A stretch of DNA of 64,000 bases from Comamonadaceae bacterium OTU4NAUVB1. Lineage in GTDB: Bacteria; Pseudomonadota; Gammaproteobacteria; Burkholderiales; Burkholderiaceae_C. The stretch spans positions 62,001 through 126,000 of the forward strand of contig CP099605.1 of assembly GCA_024372625.1 (NCBI GenBank), read 5' to 3'. Of the stretch, positions 57,178 to 64,000 are shown one piece after another. How positions within the stretch are numbered: position 1 is the stretch's first letter; every line of letters begins with the position of its first letter. The position numbers and the translations under genes are program-made. The notes under the pieces were generated by a model, which made no database searches, was not told the origin of the DNA, and saw only the letters and a program-made list of their open reading frames with translations.

Positions 57178-57258
57178 CTCCCCGAGGAGCGTTGCAGCGG
57201 CCGGCCTTGCGCCCCGCCAGGCTCGGGCCGCATCCCAGCATTCCCGCAACGACGCTCG
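57178..57258 (+). ncRNA. S-adenosylhomocysteine (SAH) riboswitch
   Basis: The conserved core CCGAGGAGCGTTGC (57182-57195) and CCAGGCTCGGG (57217-57227) match the SAH riboswitch consensus as I remember it. Stem P1 pairs CCCGAG (57181-57186) with CTCGGG (57222-57227). The pseudoknot pairs GAGCGT (57187-57192) with ACGCTC (57252-57257), and GTTGC with GCAAC (57246-57250) extends it. SAH binding normally turns expression on, so that SAH is recycled through homocysteine to methionine. It precedes metH2 by 34 bases. Confidence 0.88.
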
Positions 57259-57291
57259 CCTGAACCTCCGTCCGCGAACCAGGTGAGCCCC

Positions 57292-60075
<2,784 letters not shown>

Positions 60076-60113
60076 GACGGGCCGGCCGGCCGGTCGCCCG
60101 CCGGTGCCGGGGC

Positions 60114-61007
60114 TCAGCGTCGCCGCAGCAGCAGCGCCTGGCGCAGCATGCGCGCGGCGCGGTCGCGGATCTTGCCGGGCACGCCCCGGTGCGGGCGCTG
60201 GGGCTGGGCCTGCACGCTGCGGCAGGCGCCCAGGAAGTCGTCGAGGATGGCGGTGTCGTCCACCGTGCTCACGGTGCTGCCGGGGCGGTGGAATTCCGGG
60301 TGCCACTGCGTCGCGGCGATGTAGCCGCCACCGGTGCGCCCGGCGACGCGGCGGATCGCCTCCGGCACGCGGTCGGGATAGCTCCAGGCCTCCACCTCGA
60401 AGCCCGGCGCCAGGTCCTTGATGCCCTGGTGGTGGATGCTGTTGACGCGCGCGTGGGAGACGCCGGGGTACATCCGCGACAGCCGCGTGCCCTCGACGAG
60501 TTCGATGTCGTGGAAGTTCTGGTCGTAGCTCACCGGATCGCGGTGGCGCAGCGCGTTGGGGTGCTGGGTCTCGATGTCCTGGAACAGCGTGCCGCCGAAG
60601 GCCACGTTGATGAGCTGCAGGCCCCGGCAGACGCCGAAGATCGGCTTGCCGGCCTGCTCGAAGGCCTCCACCAGCGCCAGGTCGTAGAGGTCGCGGATGC
60701 GGTCGCCCATCCAGGCCTCGCGCAGCGGCACCTCGCCGTAGCTGCCGGGCCAGACGTCGGCGCCGCCGTGCATCACCACGCCGTCCAGCCATTCGGCGTA
60801 GTGCGCGAGCTTGGTGTCGCCGCGCGCGGTGGCGCCGGTCGGGCAGGGCACCATCACGACCATCGCGCCGGCGGACATCAGCCAGTGCGCGATCGACTGC
60901 TCGACGTACTGCAGCGTCTTGTTGGTGAACAGCGGCCGCGACGGATCGGCGTGCTGGAAACAGGCGGAAAGGCCGATCTTGAGGCGGCCTGCGACGGTCT
61001 GTGGCAT
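60114..61007 (-). CDS. Class I glutamine-amidotransferase-like hydrolase (PuuD-like)
   Basis: The protein has 297 residues. The nucleophile is Cys127 in F-G-V-C-R-G-L-Q, with the His of Q-W-H-P-E-F-H near 236. G-G-A-D-V-W-P-x-x-Y near 81-90 matches gamma-glutamyl-GABA hydrolases (PuuD), which release GABA in putrescine breakdown. The puu partners are absent, so the true substrate may be another gamma-glutamyl compound. The basic C-terminal 40 residues (Arg-rich) are unusual. It is convergent with metH2; the 38 bases between hold GGCCGGCC-type palindromes but no clear terminator. Confidence 0.88.
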   Translation of the reverse strand: MPQTVAGRLKIGLSACFQHADPSRPLFTNKTLQYVEQSIAHWLMSAGAMVVMVPCPTGATARGDTKLAHYAEWLDGVVMHGGADVWPGSYGEVPLREAWMGDRIRDLYDLALVEAFEQAGKPIFGVCRGLQLINVAFGGTLFQDIETQHPNALRHRDPVSYDQNFHDIELVEGTRLSRMYPGVSHARVNSIHHQGIKDLAPGFEVEAWSYPDRVPEAIRRVAGRTGGGYIAATQWHPEFHRPGSTVSTVDDTAILDDFLGACRSVQAQPQRPHRGVPGKIRDRAARMLRQALLLRRR

Positions 61008-61493
61008 GGTGGGAAGACCCGCCTGGCGGGCCCGGGGACAGCGAGGAAATCCATTGTGACGAGGTCGTGGGGTCCGCGGGTCGGACGGCGCCCCGATGTC
61101 TCCCGGGCGCGACAGCGGCGGGCGTCGCGTGCCCCGCATTCACGGTGCGCATCGATGCGGCCGGCGCGACGACGCGGTAAAAGCTATAATCCCGGGTTCG
61201 TTTCGATATCAACGACGAAGCATTTCGTCTTCCTTGCTGGTTGGTCCGGCGATCCCGTCACCAGGGTCACCGGGCTCCTTCTCTTCCAAGCCAGCCGCAC
61301 AGTGTGTTGGAGCGCCATGGTCCTTGCGGGCCCGGTGCCCATGTTTGCCACCACTGCCTTCGTTCCTGTTGAAGCGAACCGCGCGCTCGTTAAGCGCCGC
61401 GGCCGGCCCGTATCGACGCCCACACGGCCGGCCCGCGTTCCGTTCTCAACCGTATTTCAGCGCATTCGCGGCGTCGCGATGCGCAAGGCTTTC
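61008..61493 (+). other. Long non-coding region with promoter and about 300-nt leader
   Basis: Between the PuuD-like gene start and the next rightward gene there is no convincing ORF. TATAAT (61185-61190) implies a transcript starting near 61197, whose leader runs to 61493. The leader contains several C/T-rich stretches and CGGCCGGCCCG-type inverted repeats (near 61403-61435). An ATG at 61317 is in frame with the downstream gene but has no ribosome site and its extension is unlike coding sequence. Confidence 0.5.
61185..61190 (+). promoter_or_regulatory. Consensus -10 box
   Basis: A perfect TATAAT in very G+C-rich surroundings, preceded by GGTAAAAGC. A matching -35 box is not evident (61162-61167 is CGGCGC). 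It should drive the leader and the small gene, and perhaps infA and dbpA. Confidence 0.6.
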
Positions 61494-61760
61494 ATGGACA
61501 TCATTCAACACAGCGTGGCGATGGGTAAATACCTCGTCTCGCCCCTGATCAAGCACCTCGACGACGGCCGATTCGCCGCCTCGGTCTCGATCCGCTCCGG
61601 CCGCGGCAGCGGCATGCACGATCGCGTGATGCGTTTCACGCCGCGTTTCGCGAGCCATTCGGCCGCGCTGCGCTATGCCGTCGACGAAGGACTGGGCTGG
61701 GTGCGCGAACGCACCGGCTCGCGCGTTGCATCGGCATCGCCCGCATCGTGCGTCGCCTGA
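61494..61760 (+). CDS. Small hypothetical protein upstream of infA
   Basis: The protein has 88 residues. ATG 61494 has AAGG five bases upstream; ATG 61479 in the same frame adds five residues without a ribosome site. The core is M-D-I-I-Q-H-S-V-A-M-G-K-Y-L-V-S-P-L, then F-A-A-S-V-S-I-R-S-G-R-G-S-G-x-H-D-R and a helix with A-L-R-Y-A-V-D-E-G. There are no membrane segments. I do not recognise a characterised family. Position between a strong promoter and infA suggests a role linked to translation or stress, but that is inference. Confidence 0.7.
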   Translation: MDIIQHSVAMGKYLVSPLIKHLDDGRFAASVSIRSGRGSGMHDRVMRFTPRFASHSAALRYAVDEGLGWVRERTGSRVASASPASCVA

Positions 61761-61834
61761 GCGTGGCGTCCGCGCCCGGCGTCCTCCGCACCCCGTTCCC
61801 GTCATCACCGTCAACCCACACACAGAGGTAATTC

Positions 61835-62104
61835 ATGGCCAAGGAAGAACTCATCGAAATGAACGGCGCAGTGACCGAAGTCCTGCCCGACTCGCGCTAC
61901 CGCGTCACGCTCGACAACGGGCACCAGCTCATCGCCTACAGCGGCGGCAAGATGCGCAAGCACCACATCCGCATCCTGGCCGGCGACAAGGTGTCGCTGG
62001 AGCTGTCGCCCTACGACCTGACCAAGGGCCGCATCACGTTCCGCCACCTGGAGCGCCGGGGCCCGCCGCCGGTCAATTCCGGCAACAACTCGCAGCGCCG
62101 CTGA
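61835..62104 (+). CDS. infA: Translation initiation factor IF-1
   Basis: The protein has 89 residues and is a single OB-fold S1 domain with [30 protein letters not shown] and a Y-D-L-T-K-G-R-I segment. The tail of about 17 residues (R-R-G-P-P-P-V-N-S) goes beyond the usual 72. AGAGG lies eight bases before the ATG. The standard infA of these bacteria usually lies in the ribosomal protein cluster, so this is probably a second, variant copy. It is eight bases before the helicase gene. Confidence 0.93.
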   Translation: MAKEELIEMNGAVTEVLPDSRYRVTLDNGHQLIAYSGGKMRKHHIRILAGDKVSLELSPYDLTKGRITFRHLERRGPPPVNSGNNSQRR

Positions 62105-62112
62105 CCCGTTCC

Positions 62113-63534
<1,422 letters not shown>

Positions 63535-63570
63535 TCCGCCCTTCGCATATTTCCACAGCAGAGTTTCAAG

Positions 63571-63741
63571 ATGCCCCAAAAGATTCGTACCGAAGCAGAC
63601 CGCATGGCCACCCCCCGCCCCACGCCCGTCGCCGGCTACAACATCCCCAAGAGCGGTGGCGGCCAGAAGGTCAGCCTGGAGCGCGGCACCGCCACGCGCA
63701 GCAAGAAGAACCCCGGCAAGCGTCCCAAGAAGGGCGGCTGA
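63571..63741 (+). CDS. Small basic protein (56 aa)
   Basis: The ORF of 57 codons starts with ATG at 63571. The product is strongly basic, with Lys/Arg throughout: M-P-Q-K-I-R-T-E-A-D-R-M, a Pro-rich centre, then S-K-K-N-P-G-K-R-P-K-K-G-G at the end. Composition suggests an RNA- or ribosome-binding protein, but I do not recognise a family. It starts 37 bases after dbpA and ends before a clear terminator, so it is likely the last gene of this transcript. Confidence 0.7.
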   Translation: MPQKIRTEADRMATPRPTPVAGYNIPKSGGGQKVSLERGTATRSKKNPGKRPKKGG

Positions 63742-63780
63742 AGCCCCCCGATGCCCCGCGGCATCCGGACACCCAACCCG

Positions 63781-63804
63781 AAGCGCTCCGAGGAGCGCTT
63801 TTTT
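63781..63804 (+). terminator. Intrinsic terminator after the infA-dbpA cluster
   Basis: AAGCGCTCC-GA-GGAGCGCTT followed by TTTT; nine-base arms, two-base loop. Confidence 0.9.
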
Positions 63805-63952
63805 CATGGGCCGGACGGCGTGCGCCGGGCTCGGCGTGGTCGGACACCCGAGTGCCCCGGGGGGAATCGCGTCGCAACGTCCTACATGGTCGGGACGAGG
63901 AGGTACTTAGCTTGATTCGAACCCATCCCACGATTCATTCGAAAGTCCCTTA

Positions 63953-64000
63953 ATGGCTCCATCCAGCAAGGCGTCCGCGCCTTCGTCCGTTCCCGCCTCG
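63953..64000 (+). CDS. Possible CDS start, cut by window end
   Basis: ATG at 63953 opens 16 codons (M-A-P-S-S-K-A-S-A-P-S-S-V-P-A-S) to the window edge. Ser/Ala/Pro-rich starts like this are common in these bacteria. There is no clear ribosome site; the sequence upstream has two TTCGAA-containing direct repeats (63914-63942). Identity unknown. Confidence 0.4.
   Translation, partial: MAPSSKASAPSSVPAS

Noticed and set aside
60076..60113. GGCCGGCCGGCC palindromes as terminator between metH2 and the PuuD-like gene
   Set aside because: There is no U-tract and such runs are common by chance at this G+C content.
61317..61493. Upstream ATG that would extend the small gene before infA to 147 residues
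   Set aside because: No ribosome site and the extension is unlike coding sequence; it is better read as part of the leader.
63898..63945. GGGTTCGAATC on the minus strand, resembling a tRNA T-arm
   Set aside because: No anticodon arm, D-arm or full acceptor stem can be built around it; it is part of short TTCGAA repeats.

Overview
The window is a 64 kb piece of a chromosome with very high G+C content. It probably comes from a beta-proteobacterium of the Burkholderiales, most likely Comamonadaceae close to Variovorax. That placement is inference from gene content: a two-gene MetH, an S-adenosylhomocysteine riboswitch, LysR-gcdH-CaiB gene order, a PACE exporter and minCDE in that order. About 58 protein genes are supported. 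I see no rRNA, tRNA, insertion sequence, prophage or CRISPR array.

Layout. 1-2.7 kb holds the start of an exopolysaccharide export operon (Wza-like lipoprotein, Wzb-like phosphatase, Wzc-like chain-length protein/kinase), read leftward and cut by the window edge. A solitary GspE/PilB-type ATPase and minCDE follow. 6.9-12.6 kb has an NCS2 permease, a hotdog thioesterase, an AsmA-like protein, acetoacetyl-CoA synthetase and a small membrane protein. 12.7-17.5 kb is a glutaryl-CoA dehydrogenase locus: a divergent LysR gene with a clear LysR box, gcdH and a CaiB-type CoA-transferase, with a patatin gene lying opposite in between. 17.5-34.3 kb is mostly housekeeping and metabolic genes: glutaminase with a DMT exporter, a 2OG-Fe oxygenase, a flavin reductase, an SpmA-SpmB fusion, PEP carboxykinase, threonine ammonia-lyase, an orphan double-AAA+ ATPase and RecQ.

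34.4-60.1 kb is the most unusual part. Methionine synthase is encoded as two halves. The homocysteine-binding half is at 34.4 kb, behind a promoter that suggests a leaderless mRNA. The folate/B12/AdoMet half is at 57.3 kb, behind an SAH riboswitch. About 22 kb lies between them: a type VI secretion tip module (VgrG, a Tle4-like lipase, a membrane-anchored Tli4-like immunity protein and PAAR), a LysR/PACE exporter pair, dinG, and a large operon (46.98-57.13 kb) under a divergent LysR gene.

That operon joins five hydrolase or dehydrogenase families to an ABC importer: a RutB/BiuH-like cysteine hydrolase, an SDR with an altered catalytic serine position, a dihydroorotase/hydantoinase-type cyclic amidohydrolase, a barbiturase/cyanuric-acid-hydrolase-type ring opener and a TrzN/AtzB-type amidohydrolase. 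The importer has two paralogous binding proteins. A DUF3830 protein closes the set. It reads as import, deamination, ring opening and ureide hydrolysis of a nitrogen heterocycle. The substrate is not evident, and this is the best candidate in the window for an undescribed pathway.

61-64 kb holds a strong-looking promoter with a roughly 300-nt leader, a small conserved-looking gene, a second-type infA, a DbpA-like RNA helicase, a 56-aa basic protein and a terminator. This resembles a translation/RNA-remodelling or cold-response cluster. The window ends just inside another possible gene.
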